From Bigelowiella natans CCMP2755 (taxonomy: Eukaryota > Cercozoa > Chlorarachniophyceae), in the NCBI GenBank assembly GCA_000320545.1, contig ADNK01000506.1, forward strand, positions 36,001-100,000: a DNA stretch of 64,000 nucleotides, given 5' to 3'. This document shows positions 47,299-64,000 of this stretch, one piece after another (within the stretch, counting starts at the first letter, position 1; the number at the start of each line of letters is the position of its first letter). Both the position numbers and the translations under genes were made by a program. Under the pieces are notes generated by a model. It made no database searches and was not told the origin of the DNA. It saw only the letters and a program-made list of their open reading frames with translations.

Positions 47299-48801
47299 AC
47301 TACTACTACAAAAGACGTCAGACACCATCTTTAATAACTACTTCACATAGTAGTAGAAATAATAATTAATAATAATAACAGTCACAACAATAATACCCAA
47401 CGTACGTGTTCAAAAGACCATGTTGTGATGATGGTTACTGTACTATCATATATCTGCAAAGCAATAACCATCATTAGGAGCTTATATTATCCTATAGAGG
47501 ATTCGAATCGCTTTGGACATTTAGACGTGTTTTGTTTCTTCTTTCTCTCAGGTAGTAGTAGTAGTAGCAGCAGCAGCAGCAGCATGTTGTGTTAATGGTA
47601 ATAGTAATTAAGTTGGTAGTATATTTTGTGGTGGTGTTGGTGGGCATTATACTACTATAAATACTAATACTAACTTGAATTATCATGGCTTATCACCAAT
47701 TGATTCATTGTTTTCCCCATTATTATTATTATTATTATTATCATTATTATTGTTATCTAAATTAGATTACGAGTAGTTTTAAAATCGTCGTCATCATCAT
47801 CGAGTCGTCCTAGTAAGGATGATGAAAATGGAGACAAAGAAGAGGAAAAGGACAAGGAAAGTTGTTTGATAGATGCTGTTCTTGACACCCTGAATCAAGA
47901 ACTTGATTTTTCTGTAAGTACTTTTAGGGTAGTAGTAGTGGTGGTGGTGACGGTGGTGGTAGTTGAAGGGAAGGTACATGATGATGAGGAGGAGGAGGAG
48001 GGAGGTCATGTACATCAAGGCATGAGCAGTGGCAACAGTAGTAGCACATGTGTTTCCTGACGTAATAGTAGCAGCACCACCACCACCAAACTTGCAGGGC
48101 TACTTTCCTTGATGCTGTGTTATTGAATTGTTTACTATTTCACCATGTAGTAATACCATTGACAAAATTTATTGAGGTTGCTCAGTTTTATATTGATTAT
48201 TCAATTCTAATGTATGTGTGTGCGTGTCATCTTGTCAGAATTGTACATACGCAAAAAATGAAGATTCCAATGAAGGCATCAGACAAAAAAGGTAGGTGTT
48301 TCTATAGTTCTTTCTCATTATTTTTTAATACATTCGAGGTAGTACTCTAATGCTACTACTACATTAGTTGATTTTAGATATCTTTGCCGAAACATTGATC
48401 AATTGAGATAGGAATCATTCAAATGACCTCCATCTTTTCCTCTTTCTTCTTCTTCTTCTTCTTCTTCTTCTTCTTCTTCTTCTTCTTCAAGGCATTCAGC
48501 AACGTATCAAGTGTGGTGCGTTCATAGAGTCTTAGAATTTATTCAAGTAATGCTTAAACGAGATGGTGTTGCTCATGGAGACGGTGATAATCCTAGTGAA
48601 GATCTGAGCAAGACTCAATTTGAAGGGGAGAGTAGTAGCAGCAATACGAAGAATGCAGTTGCAAGTACAACGAAGAAGAACAAAAATACTAAGCAAAAAA
48701 TAGTGCAGTTGTATAAAACTAGAGCTAAGACTATGAAATTACTCCAAGAAGTATGGCCGACACACCCGTTAACCAAAGCCATAGAGTTGTACAGCTGCTG
48801 A
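44000..48801 (+). CDS. Protein prenyltransferase alpha-subunit repeat protein (PTAR1-like)
   Basis: Starts ATG 44000 (MHGVASGSGEEAAMRR). Exons: 44000-44075, 44132-44214 (ELFGELIKLTD), about 44300-44328, one ending near 45013 with INPDAHTCWNIRKRLI (first PPTA repeat), 45464-45531 (LRYLYVIFTKHPKS), 45787-46080 (AAWGHRRWILKQ), one ending 46433, 46555-46678 (NNYYAWTHREWLL), NVSQYSGFHFRIQV near 46820, 46963-47134, FESLWTFRRVLF near 47500, CLIDAVLDTLNQELDF near 47880, and the last one from about 48490 (YQVWCVHRVLEFI), ending at TGA 48799-48801. Repeated W-N/H-R-(K/R) helices are those of farnesyl/geranylgeranyl transferase alpha subunits. The YYAWTHR and NVSQYSGFHFR spacing is closest to PTAR1, the alpha-like subunit of geranylgeranyltransferase III. 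Coding inserts of Ala, Asp and Glu runs interrupt it. Junctions at 44328-44900 and 47150-47770 are incomplete. Confidence 0.78.
45145..45190. repeat. (TC)n microsatellite
   Basis: About 23 TC units in an intron of the PTAR1-like gene, preceded by a (TAG)n run at 45055-45083. Confidence 0.95.
46015..46100 (+). repeat. In-frame 45-bp tandem duplication carrying a duplicated splice donor
   Basis: GACAATGTGGCTAAGAAG followed by GTATATCATCTACAAGT occurs twice with a period of 45 bp (cores at 46021 and 46066). Each copy holds AAG|GTATAT, a usable 5' splice site in phase 0, inside the PTAR1-like gene. Using one or the other would add or remove exactly 15 residues. Confidence 0.8.
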
Positions 48802-49513
48802 TGTCGGAAAGATTATTACGTGTAGTCGACTCTGATTTGCTTTTCCATGAGTGCCATTTGACAATGATTACTGGATATTCAACCCGCACGATGGATTCAG
48901 GGGCGAGGTGGATATATCAATCAACATCGTTCGCGACAGAGATGATGTCAGTAATTGTGCTACATTAATTAGAACACATGACATAGAAAATAATAAGTTC
49001 AGACTGCTAAACTGTGAATTTTTGCACGTATTTCATGCGATGCACATGCGTACAGAAGCATGCATCTATAGCATACTGCCATATTGCACTAAACCTGCAA
49101 ATAGTTGTATAGGTAATAAGGCTCACGGGTGTTTATCATTGTGATGCATACACGCACAAAAAAATGACTATGATGCAGCGCATGAATGTAGCTTTGCAAG
49201 AGCGATCACATATGACCATATTGTTACAAAACGATGCAGCAATGGCTAAAAATAGGAGATTTGTCTAGTTGTGCAAAATGCGCTACATGCAGCCCATGTG
49301 CTTCCATATGGTGTACATTAAAAGCATGCTGCCTACGGTCCTACCGCATGCTTCTACTGACATAGACAAACGATGTTGCATGCATGACAACGCGACAGCA
49401 TCCAGCCACGAACGACGCCACTTCGCCGTTCATTCTCCTTGATTTGTGGGTTCTACATCAGAGCGGTTTTCCCCAATAACTATGATCGTGAGTATTCTCC
49501 TGTTAGCTCAATA
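48802..49513. other. Intergenic region between convergent genes
   Basis: Dominated by GCATGC, TGCA, CATG and short palindromes (49020-49400), with almost no triplet repeats, in sharp contrast with the introns on either side. No gene or RNA recognised. Confidence 0.5.
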
Positions 49514-51987
49514 TCATATGCGTTCATCATCGCTATGATCTACTACATTACTCTCAGGAATAACTGCACTTTCTGAGTAGTCTAAATTTGAATATCCAGG
49601 AGTCTTGACCTGCAGTAACAAATGACCATTTATTATAGAAGAATGGACAACAACATTCACAAAATGTTTAGCTTTACTCCTCACAGTTATGTACTGATGA
49701 TGATGATGATGATAATAACGAACTGTGCTTGAAAAGTGTAACGCAAAATTTACCCCCCCTCCTCTTCTGCTTCGCCTAATTCCCATTGATGTCGAATGAC
49801 GTAGTCCAGATGAACGAGGGGTACCACCACCACCAGCAGCACCTTGAGATGATATCATTAGTATTATCAAGATATTATTAAGTCACAATGAAAACCAGCA
49901 TAGTTGTTGTTCTCACCTTGGTGATAATGATCATGATCATCATGATGATTATCGTTATTATCATCATTACTGTTTTCCTTACAATCCCGCAACTGCGACG
50001 AAGAAGGAGGTGATAGTGGTGGTGATAGCGGCGGCGCTGTAGTTGTAGTGGTAGTAGTAGTAGTAGTAGAAGAAGAAGAAGAAGAAGAAGAAGAAGAAGA
50101 AGGAGTAGTAGTTCTAGTAGTAGCTCCTCCTCCTCCTCCTCCTCCTCCTGTGCCATCATTCGTTTGAAAAGTAGAATGAAAAGGCCGAAGTTGTTCATCC
50201 TCCTGCTGATTGATCTTTTCTGGTGGTGTGTTGTCGTAATCATCAATTCTGTCTGACGGTGACGAGGATGGTTGTGCTTCTACAATTGGTGCTGATGATA
50301 AACTAGTACTAGTACTATCTATCATGCCCCCTCTGCTTCTTGACAACGACGAAATTTGTTCATCTTCCTGATTTCTTCGATTATATGATGATTGAGGACG
50401 ATATTGGTACATTCCTTCTTCTTCTTCTTCTTCTTCTTCTTCTTCTTCTTCTTCATGCTGTGCTGCATGATCGTCACCAGATAACGGCTGCTGCTGCTGC
50501 TGCAAGTAGTGAGGTCGTGATGGTTGGTGCCCGTAGTACTCTCTATATCTGTGAAAAGAAAACAGCAGCAGCAGCAGCAGCAGCAGCAGGAGGAGGAGGA
50601 GGAGGAGCATAAGAAGCACCAAAATAAAAAGAAGAATGATGATAATGATGATGATGATGATGGGGTGGTGTGTGGGACAGCATATGGTTGTCATCGTCTT
50701 GTTCTTACTGTTGGCCCCATTGTTGTTCCCATAGACGGTATCTAGTCTCGTAGTCTAGATATCCCTCCTTTACAATCAATCAATCAATCAATCACACAAA
50801 CAACACCGTTTATAACTTCATATCACCCGACACTCAATAAGAATAGCAAAATAAACTGAAATCGATAACACTGTCAATGTTTTTGGGATGTCAGATCTAA
50901 ATTTTGTATGTTCCGAAAATTGATGGGAAAAGGGACAGTTGACGTGAAAATAACCACCACCACCCTGAGATCCCCCCCCCCAAACCCCCCCTCACTCCCT
51001 TCTCTCTCTCTCTCTCTCCCCATTATCAAACTCCCGAATCATTCAAATCAAATACTACTACACTACTACTGCAAGTGACCGGATCATCAATCAGATTCGT
51101 AAGTGCTCGAATAGGCCCATCCAAACTACCACTCTATAACAATCAAAATACCCAATCAACTCATAGTAGTAGTGGAGACTAGCAGTACTTTCTTACTACT
51201 TCATCGTTACAATGAGCAGAGAAAGCAGCTTAGTAGCATCATCATCATCATCATCATTATCATAATCATCATCATTATCAACTTATGAAACCTGCTCATT
51301 TTTTTAGATGACAACATATACTACTTATCGTCTATTCTGCTATAACGTATTGATGATCTTTCACCTTTTCTGTAATGGCGTATGCAGGGTCTTTAATATA
51401 AACTCTCTTATTTTCTATTTCAATGACATCCTTAGAAAGAAGGAAGGAAGGAAGGACAAGGATATTCATTAGAAAGGAATGTATTGTTTTGTAGTAACAT
51501 TAGACGGTAACAAGCAAGCAGAGGAACTAGTCTGGTTGATATTAATTAATATTGGTAGTATTATTCCTGAACGTATGCATGCATGCTACTACTACTACTT
51601 AGTACCTGTATCTCAATAGATCTCACAGTAACAAGTTTGTCTGGTAAGGAAGGATTTCCTACGACACATCACATACTACTCCATCACCATCACCAATGAG
51701 AAAGAAATGCCAAATATTTTCGAGTATTGAAATTGCTAATCAATGATAATGATAATGATGATGATGATTCGTTACCCGTATAGTCAAAACGTATTCGCCT
51801 GATCTTTGCAGACGATTTGTCAAAAAGAAAGTCTCTGACACGGCCTTCAAAGCCACTTATACCACTTACCACACTGACAGCAATAACAACTAAGTCAACA
51901 ACAACGACAACAATTGAGATGATAATGACAATAATGATGATAATATGGCTGTTTTATTCCTTCTCTTCCAACTACTATCTTTTTCAC

Positions 51988-52023
<36 letters not shown>

Positions 52024-54013
52024 TGAAGAAGTAGAACATACGTATGGCCAATGAGAGTTTCATATCCCATTGCTTGATCCATGCTGTAATCTCTATACAT
52101 CAACCTAGTAGTAGTAGGAGATAATAAGCATAACAATCATTAGAAGAAGAAGAAGAAGAAGAAAAAGAAGAAAAAAGAAGAAAAATCCTGTTGTTGTTGT
52201 TGTTGTTGTCGCTATCGTTGTTATTTTTGGTCTTAGTTGTGATGACTCTTATGCCTACTACTAGTAGTAGTAGCACTACTACTACTTGCACTACTTTTCG
52301 TTGATGAGAACGACATCGTTGACATTTTGTATGCTCTCTGGGAAGATCGTCATATCGACCTGAGAGCAGAAATGGGCAATATTCGTTACAACTCATGATG
52401 ATGCAAACAGTATTGTTATTAGTATCATTACTATTGTTCCCACTATCATCAAGGAATAATAATCAGATTTATCCGAAATGAGAGTTGTTCTTCTTCTTCT
52501 TCTTTTCTACTCCTCCTCTGAGTGGTAGTTATTACGTTTTCAAATGCCCTGAGAACATCCCACCATCTCTTCCGTATATCCATACACACAACAGACATCG
52601 ATTCTGGATCAATATACACTTCTGTGATGTAACCCAAACGGCTCCCTGATTTACTGCTTATAACCTACGACCACAACAACGACGTACAAGATTGAGAACT
52701 ATAAATCATAGGATGTGACGATGGATGCTGCTACTGATATTGAGACACTACGGGTGGAAACTGATGATAGTTGAGATGATGGTATTAGATAATAATAACA
52801 CCTGTTTGTTAAGAAGCTCTGAAACTGAGAAAATTTGCTCATCATTGTCAGTTTGATGATAATAGCCGTCGTTGTCGTTGTAGTAGTCCTCTTGAATTAG
52901 GCCTCTTTGTTCTCTGTATTGCGTCCTTTCAACGCCACTCCCCTTCTTGTAATTAGTTGCTTTTCCAGCACCGCTACCGATAGGGAATGGAGGACTCGGC
53001 ATATCTGGTGGAGGGGGTGGTGGCTGCTGTTGCGGTACTACTTGCCCCTCCTCTTGTTGTGGCTGCTGCTGCTGCTGCTGCTGCCTCCTTTTGGGGGGGG
53101 GAGGGTCGATTTCCCATTTACCCTTCCTCCTGTTGATTAATTCTCTGCTGCTGTGCGAAGGAGATAGCGGGGGTGGTGGTGGCTGCTGGTTCTTCTTCTT
53201 GTGATCAGATAGAGCTCCTCCTCCTAACCCCCCTCCTTCACTTTGATCATCATCAAAAGGGGACAATCGTTTTGCGCGTTGTTCAGTGTTTGCGTCATTG
53301 CCTTTTGAATAAAGATGATGATTGTCCGAATAATCCACAGCTGTACTTGCTGCTGCTACCGTTGTTGGTCCTCCTCCTCCTTGACCCAAAAATTGATGAG
53401 TATTCACATCTTTGTACTGATTGCCGTCGACTTCAAATGAAACCGCGCCCTGCTCTTTGGCTATCCTTCCACCCATCAACGAAGAAGACTCCGCCATTCT
53501 TCGATTTTGAAAATTTGGTGTTGATCTCCGCCACTTTCTCCAACTGAACCTTCTTAATCTTTCGTGTGATATCAATTGAGATGAAGAGGGGGGACATAAT
53601 GGATGCACAGCTCTTGGAAAAGCAATGCTATGGCTCAGAAATGGAGATGACGGTGTTGGAAGATGTGATCGGGAATGAGGGTGTAGAGCTGTTTTTCTGG
53701 GTGGTGTGCAATGCATTGCAGCTGGAAGATTGATGTGACGGCATGATGATGATGGTGAAATATGTGTTTTAAAATGGGGGGGGATGCCTATGCTAGTGAT
53801 GGTCATGGGGGCAAAGATTCCTTGAATAATGTGGATTGTAGAAGAAGAAAATGATGACGATGATGATCTAGCACTGGGGACAAGGATTAGAAGAAAAAGG
53901 CAACAGCAAATTGAAAGCGCCATCAATCCTAGCTGCTGTCGAACTCGACGGCGATGACGACAACGACGCGAAAGCAGGTCGCAATGTATAGACGATGGTG
54001 GATGGTGACGCAT
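49514..54013 (-). CDS. Predicted plastid-targeted PRC-barrel protein with long low-complexity regions
   Basis: Start ATG 54013 (MRHHPPSSIHC); the frame upstream is closed by TAA. A basic stretch precedes a hydrophobic signal core (LMALSICCCLFLLILVPSA, residues ~30-48), then a Ser-rich stretch, fitting a signal plus transit peptide for a complex plastid. After ~300 residues of Pro/Gln/Gly/Ser-rich sequence, FSVSELLNKQ splices at 52799 to VISSKSGSRLGYITEVYIDP and VVCMDIRKRWWD (about 52645-52540), then VDMTIFPESIQNVNDVVLIN (near 52350). A second barrel follows with MYRDYSMDQAMGYETLIG (near 52070), GFEGRVRDFLFD and IRRIRFDYTG (near 51850). Later exons carry NPSLPDKLVTVRSIEI, DVIEIENKRVYIKDP, YETRYRLWEQQWGQ and a poly-Glu/Ser/Thr exon (about 50550-49917), ending at TGA 49516-49514. 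Two PRC-barrels in tandem are typical of algal and plant plastid proteins of this family. The exact function is unknown. Confidence 0.75.
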
Positions 54014-54329
54014 GATTGACGAAGACGATTGCTGTAAATGAATGTGGTGGTGGAAGGAGCTTGGCGAAGAGGGCCCCACTCGCTCTTTTTAAGTGAGTGA
54101 GTGAGTGAGTGGGGTACTGTGGAAGAGGGACTGGTTGTGTGAGGGAATATAGACACTTTTTTAAGGCGAAAACATCAAATAAAATCTTTGACAATGCGAT
54201 CTGATTCATCATGATGATATGGCCTTCCTGCTCATGATGAGGCCATTGTGCATTTCGGAAATATCTGAAAAATCATGACGACGAAAATGTCATGAATCCC
54301 CTGGCCAAGAGTTTTGCTCTGTCAAGACC
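54014..54329. other. Upstream region of the PRC-barrel gene
   Basis: Contains a (GTGA)n run at about 54092-54110 close to the start codon, and otherwise unremarkable sequence. Probably promoter and 5' UTR of the minus-strand gene. Confidence 0.4.
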
Positions 54330-54600
54330 AGAGTCTTGCTCGGCGCCCCCTCGGTCATCCCCAACGTTGATCTCCGTGTGGGCATGGCTGTCAGGAAGTT
54401 CCTGGTCAGGGTGGATGCTTTGCGTCGTCGTCATTTGACTGCTAGTTGTGATGCATTCAATGTTCAGTTCGTGCCAATTTGCATGAACCCCGCTAGTTTG
54501 CTAGTCAGTGCTCACTGAAGCCAGTTCAAGGCACTGCATTTCGCACATTGCAAGTGTCTTGTCACACTTTGGAAGTGTGGTTTTTCATCATTGTTCTCAT
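54330..54600 (+). repeat. Dispersed copy of the repeat family found at 10836-11700
   Basis: CCCCAACGTTGATCTCCGTG at about 54359 matches CCCCAACGTTAATCTCCGTG at about 11218. The match continues through AGGAAGTTCCTGGTCAGG and GCGTCGTCGTCATTTG to GAAGCCAGTTCAAGGCACTG near 54518 and ACACTTTGGAAGTG near 54562. Order, spacing and orientation are the same as in the first locus more than 40 kb away. Confidence 0.8.
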
Positions 54601-55719
54601 TGTTCTCATTGAAGAATCCTGGGTTGCTTTTGTCCTGGGAGGGGGAGGTGGGTGTTTTGTGATGAGCGCAAAGCAATGGGCCCAATGATGATGCTGGTGT
54701 TTGAAGCAATCAAGAGCACTCATCCCACCTTTTCTTTCACAGTTGCAACAGGCAGCAGCCAAAATTATCATGCGATCGATGACGAGAACGTGCACCTCTA
54801 GACCTTTGGGTCTTTCATCACAGTGCTGTTGCTCACGTGCAGTGCCAGAGTGGTGCACACGTTGAAGAAAGTTCGCGAAGGTTGAGGTGTTGTCAAGCAG
54901 GGTGCACGCATGCAATGTGCACATCAAAAACATGTGAGGAAATTGCGTCTCTTTGAATGCACTTGCTTGACTGCTTGACTGCTTGACTGCTTCACTGCGA
55001 GGATTCCTTCACAAGTGTCGATGCGATCTGGCCGCGGATCATCAATGCAAGCAAATCAAGTGAAACCTCGCAGTGTTTGCACGTTCCAGCACACATGTGA
55101 TGGCATCATTGTTGCTGGAATGCAACGGTGATGGCCATTTAGCTAGGAATCGCAGAAGCCCCGCAGCCGCCGCATCTAGAAATGAATCCCATCGCTGCAC
55201 ATGCACTGGCACAGCCAGGCATGTCACCACAGATGGTTCAAGTTCAGAAGTGTCCATGGCCGGTTTCATCTGCGCGTGAATCTTGTAAACATTGCGAAAT
55301 GTGCATGTCGCAAGAGCTTTACATGGGTGACACCGTCACATAGCATGACATCAACTGCTGCAAGTGCTGAATGAACATGTGCAGCATGCAGTGCTGCTGC
55401 ATGCACAGACTTTGACTCAGCTGTGCTGCAAATTACATGTGTGTTCTTAGCACACTAGCACATGCATGCCAACAACACTTAGTTGCTCTGAAATCTCATC
55501 CCGGAGTTTGGACAAGCTTCATGTAATGAAATTACACATATGTATTTCTCTCCAAACACATGCGGGGACTGAAATTATTACTGCCTCAATAAACTGTTTA
55601 TAATGGAATGTTACTATGCTTCTTGGGAGGATTCTTCAAATCTTTTGTCTGAACATTGAGGAAAACATTACAAATAGTCATGTCAAAATAAACAATTAAG
55701 ATGACAGAAAGCATAAGAT
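54601..55719. other. Repeat-flanking and palindrome-rich intergenic sequence
   Basis: 54601-55000 has a five-fold TTGACTGC(T) run near 54964-54998. 55000-55560 is rich in TGCA/GCATG/CACATG like other gaps at gene ends. Several short open frames on both strands overlap and show no motif. No gene called. The 3' end of the carboxylase gene begins at 55720. Confidence 0.5.
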
Positions 55720-60605
<4,886 letters not shown>

Positions 60606-61179
60606 GTTTAAAAAGCAGCCTTAGGTACAATCATTTCGTTAAGTCTGGACCAATTATCCGCATAATGGACAGGTGTTACCAGTTAAATTGAACGATGGTT
60701 AACAGAGGCAGGTTATTGTTGGTTGATCCCCCCCTCCTCTTCGTGAGCTTTCTTCTTATTCTCCGAAATAATTTACCAAATATCCTACAACCCATCAACA
60801 AATCCAAGTCGCACTTGCGAATATGCATTCAATTTCCCACAATATTCATCTTTACGTTAATGTCGTAACATGCAAATACTCTAGATCTACTGAAATCCGT
60901 CCATGGAAATTAATACCGGTACCAGACGACACTCCGAATCCGAGGTTTTTACCCAAATGAGGCTGTCGAGATATCCAAATGGATATTTTCCTGGAAAGGG
61001 GGGTATTTTTCCATATTGAGAAAGGAAGAGCGAAGTGAGAGGTGCAGCAGCAGCAGCAAGCAGATTTAGCTACGCAACAGTGAATTGCAGAATTCAACTG
61101 TGCCAACAGTCATCAGGAAAACTTCAATCAGTACCACTACTTTCCACTTTCTACACACCTACTACGACAGACGAGAAGA
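60606..61179. promoter_or_regulatory. Intergenic region between divergent PCCB and uL22m genes
   Basis: 574 bp between opposed starts of two genes for mitochondrial proteins. The minus frame 61106-60852 is Cys/Ser-rich but overlaps no motif and is not called. A shared promoter region is inferred only from position. Confidence 0.4.
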
Positions 61180-62607
61180 ATGGAGTCCGCACTCCGCAGG
61201 ATGGTTAGACTGGTACCCACTGGGGCAAGGCTATCAAATCCGACATCAAGATCATCTACAATCATAAGTTCCAAAGTATTCCCAACGATGTCACTCCAAA
61301 ACAGCTTCCAGTCATTTTTCTCAACAAATCTCCAAAAAACAGAGGCACCACCATCCCTCCCAGAAAAGGTTCAGCTTTCGATCCATGGCCAAAAACATCG
61401 AAATAACGTTTACATAAACTGTTTCAAATTAGCCCTGGATTTCAAAAGCAACGCGTGATTTCTCAGAAGCGAAGTCCACAAACCTTCCTGTATCCGCAAG
61501 AAAGCTGAACGATATTGCACGACCTGTAATACATTAAATGATGTTCGTGATAACTCATGGAGCTCAAAAACTGAACGACCATTGTACGCCCTCCCATTAC
61601 GATCATCATTCAATTAATACCGGCCTTAGGTACGCGGTCTAAGCTGCGACGAGGCTATAATCCAACTGAAGTTATCCCCAAAGCCAAAGTCCAGCTTTGT
61701 CTCCAGATTAATCCAGGTTGTTGTTTTTGTTGTTGTTGTTGGTGGTGGTGGTGGTGGTGGTGGTGGTGGGAGTTCTACTTTCCCCCCCAAGGATGCGGTG
61801 TGAGATATTAAATAATCAGAACGCGAAAAACAATGGCATTCATAACTTCAACATGGATCCGGACCGCTTGTATGTAGGTACTACAGCAGAGCTGCATATT
61901 ATATTTTTTATCATACGATTGATTGCTTGCCAGCTGCATCAGTCCTAAAATTATGAATTTATGATAGCGGAAATACAAGTGGGAAAGGGTCAGCAGGCTA
62001 AGAAACTACGGTACCACGGCAGAGGTATTAGCATTGTATTTTAAAGTAACTTTGTGCTAGAATTGAGTTCTGGTTTATGAAGTAAAGAACCGTAGATAGC
62101 GGAACAATAACAAGTCTGAATATGGACGCAAGAAGGTAGTAGATGATACCGTTACATTCGTAGGTCGCATGGGAATTATGACACGATACAGATCCCACTT
62201 GAAGGTAATAGCACCATAACAATGAACAATGAACATGAAAATTCGAAGAGACCTGATAGTTACAATGCAACTGAAACCAGGTGAAAGTCATGGAGCAGCC
62301 TTGGCAAGAGGGAGAGGTATTTGAATCAGATTCGTTGTATTTCGTTATAATAGTAATAAAGGCGAATGATAAATACGATGAATGATAGATTCGAATTGGA
62401 AGACGTGGCCGGCGTATATCAGTGATAAAGGATCTGAAAAAGCGTCATGAGGAGGTGAATAGATAATGTTTCGAGTATCATCTACATGTCCAATTTTACT
62501 TTAAAACCTGAGATCGAATAAAATTGTTATTTTGTTGTATCTCTATGAAGGCAAATGAAAAATATGCTGATATTCTGGAGGATTTTGGCATTGAAGATGA
62601 GGATTAG
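61180..62607 (+). CDS. Mitochondrial large-subunit ribosomal protein uL22
   Basis: Start ATG 61180: MESALRRMVRLVPTGARLSN and a Ser/Thr-rich stretch form a mitochondrial presequence (61180-61368). The next exon, 61433-61525, gives PWISKATRDFSEAKSTNLPV then SARKLNDIARP; 61654-61716 gives AIIQLKLSPKPKSSFVSRLI; about 61805-61877 gives NAKNNGIHNFNMDPDRLYV; 61968-62024 gives AEIQVGKGQQAKKLRYHGRG; 62164-62204 gives RMGIMTRYRSHLK. These match the uL22 fold, including the loop ending GRG-R-G-x-M-x-x-YRSHL. Later exons (near 62260-62318, then IRIGRRGRRISVIKDLKKRH, then NEKYADILEDFGIEDED to TAG 62605-62607) form an extended tail. The junction around 62240-62270 does not keep phase in the frame that reads TMQLKPGESHG, so that exon is uncertain. 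Divergent from PCCB. Confidence 0.8.
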
Positions 62608-63501
62608 ATCTGCATGATGCAAACCGAGTAAAGTAGTAGTCATTTCTTCTGAACTAGCATCGCACTCTAGGTACATCCAAACTACTCATGCAAAGTTGCA
62701 CACCCCCTAGTTGCTGCCACCTTTGATTGCGTTCAATCCTTGCTCTTTGAAGCTTTGGATTACGTTAACAAGATTGAACTCCCTCTTATCCGCACGTGCT
62801 CTGCATCGCATTTCTTTCCTATGTACTCACTTTAGTGTTAGTTACATGCAGGCTGCAAATGATTCATTAATGATGATGAGACGCCATTGCACAGTGGCTA
62901 AACATGCATCATGCCACAGTGACTCGATCACATAGTGTATCGTCATTTCAAGTGGAATGGAGTGCGCGCAATGAATCAATGAGCATGAAGCGTAGCTTTG
63001 TGAGCTAGCATCGCAAACACACAAGGACCGTTGACCTAGCTCTGGAGCTGACATCTTGCCAATTGCATCTTGCGATGCAATGATGCTGTTGCAGATGCAC
63101 CTAACAGCTCTAGAGCTAGCGCATGCATGCTGGCATGCTAGCATAGCCTGTCGCATCATGGACAGCACGTTTTGATGCACATGTCATCATGCACGCTTCG
63201 GAGCACACTGCACACAATTAGAAGATGCAATGAACACGAGGCACAGCATTTTTTCCATCCGAAGTCTTTGATGACAAAAGGCACGGCATTTTTAGCTGAC
63301 GTCAGGTGTAAAAGCGGGAAAAAGGGAGGCGATTCTCCCTCATCACCCATCCACATCCTTCCTCACTTGATCAGTGTGCAAGCCGAGTCATCATCTATTA
63401 GTCACCCAGTAGCACCGTGATCTCTCTCTACCTACTACTCCTCCCCTGCTCTGTAGCAGCTAGGTAGGTAGGAAGGAGGAAAACACCAGAAAACCAAATC
63501 G
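62608..63501. other. Intergenic region, palindrome-rich
   Basis: 62640-63240 is rich in TGCA, GCATGC and CTAGCTC/GAGCTAG and lacks long microsatellites. Around 63300-63480 it becomes CT-rich, probably the promoter or 5' UTR of the next plus-strand gene. Two overlapping minus frames are not supported. Confidence 0.5.
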
Positions 63502-64000
63502 ATGATCCCCCAAGATATAGATTCTAAGAAGCCATCCCCAGGGCCCCTACACCATCCAAAAGCCTTCAAAGGCTACTATCAACAACACTCAGAAGATGTT
63601 GATGATGAGGACGATGACCAGCAACGAGGAAGAAGTACCAGCATTTCCCCCTCCAATATCACTTCAAGTGCCATATTCTCCATTGTGTGCATCTGCGCCA
63701 CATTGGGATCTGGGTAAAACATCTACTACTAAACATTGTATTAGCATATCAGGAAACACAGTGTACTTTGTTTGCATCACTTGATCGTCGTCGTGCTAAT
63801 GTAGCTGTGTGTTGGTGATATGCAGAGGCCTCATCATTGGTGTAGGACCATTCATCGAACGCATGGTGAAGGACGGGTAAGAATGAAGGAGTTGGATTTG
63901 TCTTCTAGTGATAATAGTAGTAGCAGCAGCAGTAGTAGTGTAGTGCGAAACAGTGTGCCTCCTCCCCATCTTCATCCGGACAATCAAAGGTATTTTGCGG
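63502..64000 (+). CDS. 5' part of a probable multi-pass transporter (MFS-like), truncated by the right edge
   Basis: Start ATG 63502 (MIPQDIDSKKPSPGPLH). Exon 1 to 63712 encodes a polar, acidic N-terminus (residues ~1-52) and the start of a membrane segment (SAIFSIVCICATLGSG). It splices in phase (GG|GTAAAA ... ATGCAG at about 63827) to GLIIGVGPFIERMVKDG, then another donor (GG|GTAAGA, near 63878). The hydrophobic helix followed by GL-x-x-G-x-x-P-x-x-x-x-M-x-x-DG resembles the first transmembrane unit of SLC43/nodulin-like major facilitator proteins. Only about 90 residues are visible, so the assignment is tentative. Confidence 0.5.

Noticed and set aside
54560-54933. 123-codon minus-strand frame next to the second repeat copy
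   Set aside because: It runs through repeat-derived sequence, overlaps frames on the other strand, and shows no family motif.

Overview
This is a eukaryotic nuclear window from an intron-dense genome extremely rich in microsatellites. Most genes are split into exons of about 20-250 nt by GT-AG introns. Long runs of CTA, ATC, CTT, CT, CA and TA repeats fill introns and flanks, and some continue in frame into poly-Ser, poly-Thr, poly-Glu and poly-Asp tracts. The raw open frames therefore mislead: nearly all the genes below were assembled by hand from exons that keep family motifs across compatible splice phases. A PRC-barrel protein with a signal peptide plus a Ser-rich extension, a plant-type SNM1-DNA ligase fusion, a class II trehalose-phosphate synthase and mitochondrial propionyl-CoA carboxylase beta would fit an alga with a complex (secondary) plastid, for example a photosynthetic stramenopile. 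The sequence alone does not fix the lineage.

Layout: 1-625 (-), 5' part of a low-complexity protein leaving the window. 2093-10306 (-), class II trehalose-6-phosphate synthase with a decayed phosphatase domain. 10836-11700, a repeat family with another copy at 54330. 12239-13995 (-), a predicted membrane-anchored RRM protein. 14411-26746 (+), an SNM1 nuclease-DNA ligase fusion (ligase VI type) with zinc-finger motifs and a PCNA-binding motif between the domains. 27585-34770 (-), one or two genes with a degenerate and then an intact PI3K/PI4K-type kinase domain behind an N-myristoylation signal. 34972-37963 (+), a small N-myristoylated formin. 38772-39399 (-), an F-box-like protein. 39639-40667 (+), a coiled-coil protein. 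41835-43628 (-), the splicing factor Cwc2/RBM22. 44000-48801 (+), a PTAR1-like prenyltransferase-alpha repeat protein. 49514-54013 (-), the PRC-barrel protein. 55720-60605 (-), propionyl-CoA carboxylase beta. 61180-62607 (+), mitochondrial ribosomal protein uL22. 63502-end (+), start of a probable MFS-type transporter.

Many genes lie head to head with short shared upstream regions (13995/14411, 34770/34972, 39399/39639, 43628/44000, 60605/61180). Several gene ends face gaps rich in TGCA, GCATGC and CTAG and largely free of triplet repeats. Two neighbouring membrane-signalling genes, the lipid kinase and the formin, are divergent and both begin with myristoylation signals, which suggests but does not prove a shared role at a membrane. 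I saw no rRNA, tRNA, CRISPR array or intact transposase. Exon boundaries are inferred by eye and should be treated as good to a few bases where stated and as approximate elsewhere.
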